Part shown: positions 59,916 through 60,113 of the stretch, piece by piece
How positions within the stretch are numbered: position 1 is the stretch's first letter
Layout: every line of letters begins with the position of its first letter
DNA from: Pedobacter frigiditerrae
GTDB taxonomy: Bacteria; Bacteroidota; Bacteroidia; Sphingobacteriales; Sphingobacteriaceae
Length of the DNA: 60,113 nucleotides
Direction of reading: 5' to 3'
Assembly: GCF_004331645.1 (NCBI RefSeq)
Contig: NZ_SJSK01000010.1
Coordinates: forward strand, 1 to 60,113
Program-made: the position numbers and the translations under genes
The notes under the pieces: generated by a model
Told to the model about the DNA's origin: nothing
What the model saw: the letters and a program-made list of their open reading frames with translations, nothing else
Database searches by the model: none

Positions 59916-60113
59916 GTATAATAGTTTTTCCATAATCTTTCAACATTCAGTTCTTGTGAATGTACAAGTTCTGGTGTTAGCAGGCCAATGCTAAAGTGCG
60001 GTCTTTCATTGTTGTATAGTTCGACTGAAGATCGCAGGCACTCTCTTGCATCTGTTATATTGTTGATTCTGTATTGGTTCAGGTATTCGTGTTTAAGGAT
60101 GCCATTTATTCTT
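59849..60113 (-). CDS. IS3-family transposase (OrfB), C-terminal part
   Basis: The visible 87 residues include RINGILKHEYLNQYRINNIT, VELYNNERPHFSIGLLTPEL and VHSQELN: the end of an integrase-core (DDE) domain with the Y-N-x-x-R-P-H motif and the final Glu region of IS3 OrfB. The N-terminal part and OrfA lie outside the window. It catalyses transposition of its element. The tail after VHSQE is encoded over the tandem end repeats. Confidence 0.85.
   Translation of the reverse strand, partial: RINGILKHEYLNQYRINNITDARECLRSSVELYNNERPHFSIGLLTPELVHSQELNVERLWKNYYTKNTKIVNPLQDNEKTVNQYQD

Larger units (their letters stand above)
59826..60113 (-). mobile_element. IS3-family insertion sequence, 3' part, cut by window edge
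   Basis: The partial transposase lies on the minus strand with a left end of tandem repeats TTTACAGTTTTTT and TCCTG (about 59834-59900). Only one end is in the window. Confidence 0.7.

Overview
The window is a chromosomal segment of a member of the Bacteroidetes, most likely family Sphingobacteriaceae (Pedobacter-like). Evidence: promoters of the TTG-N19-TAnnTTTG type, a TonB-dependent receptor and AsmA protein with Bacteroidetes-style signal peptides, a monomeric NADP-isocitrate dehydrogenase, AT-rich genes, multi-PAS kinases with the short HisKA ending seen in this family, and dense intergenic hairpin repeats (CCTGCCTG/CAGGCAGG, GTCATCCTGAG/CTTCGACTACG, GTCATATCGAAGG units). Housekeeping anchors are ssb, icd, dnaX, rpsF-rpsR-rplI, mtgA and a tRNA-Phe(GAA).

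Layout. 1-4.3 kb: six or seven small genes on the minus strand, each separated by a 100-140 bp imperfect hairpin whose outer ends read TAAC...GTTA. The ends flanking one gene are complementary to each other, the hallmark of integron gene cassettes, and no integrase is visible, so this looks like a cassette cluster lacking an integrase (CALIN). 4.4-16.4 kb: zinc-ribbon protein, ssb, TonB receptor, PQQ-type sugar dehydrogenase, small membrane proteins, GNAT, alpha/beta hydrolase, icd. 16.4-19.2 kb: a two-component operon. 19.3-22.2 kb: two look-alike promoters, the first followed by a 29-codon ORF and a terminator, the second by a three-gene operon (secreted two-repeat protein, SdpB-like HTTM protein, SdpA-like protein) resembling an antimicrobial-peptide system. 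22.3-40.3 kb: mostly core genes (dnaX, AraC regulator, ribosomal proteins, DUF1080, mtgA, AsmA, Fe-S oxidoreductase pair) separated by repeat clusters. 40.5-42.3 kb: tRNA-Phe, an orphan antitoxin-like gene, a zeta-like kinase toxin pair, and a DUF2185 immunity-like gene.

43.7-58.4 kb is an accessory region: a five-PAS protein without a kinase domain; a TPR lipoprotein histidine kinase and response regulator; two small exported paralogues; an orphan HsdR-N nuclease; and a compact operon of PH-SHOCT protein, membrane coiled-coil protein, P-loop GTPase, GAP1-N-like coiled-coil membrane protein and aspartic protease, followed by a small Cys protein and a lipoprotein thermonuclease. Five copies of an ACGG-N4-CCGT palindrome occur here. 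Four lie exactly 35 bp (first A to first T) upstream of a TAnnTTTG-type -7 box, one of them inside the kinase gene just before the response-regulator gene. This suggests a local regulon of the response regulator.

58.4-60.1 kb is a long non-coding patchwork of short repeats with one gene remnant, ending in the 3' part of an IS3-family transposase cut by the window edge. All functional calls are from reading the sequence; none was checked against a database.
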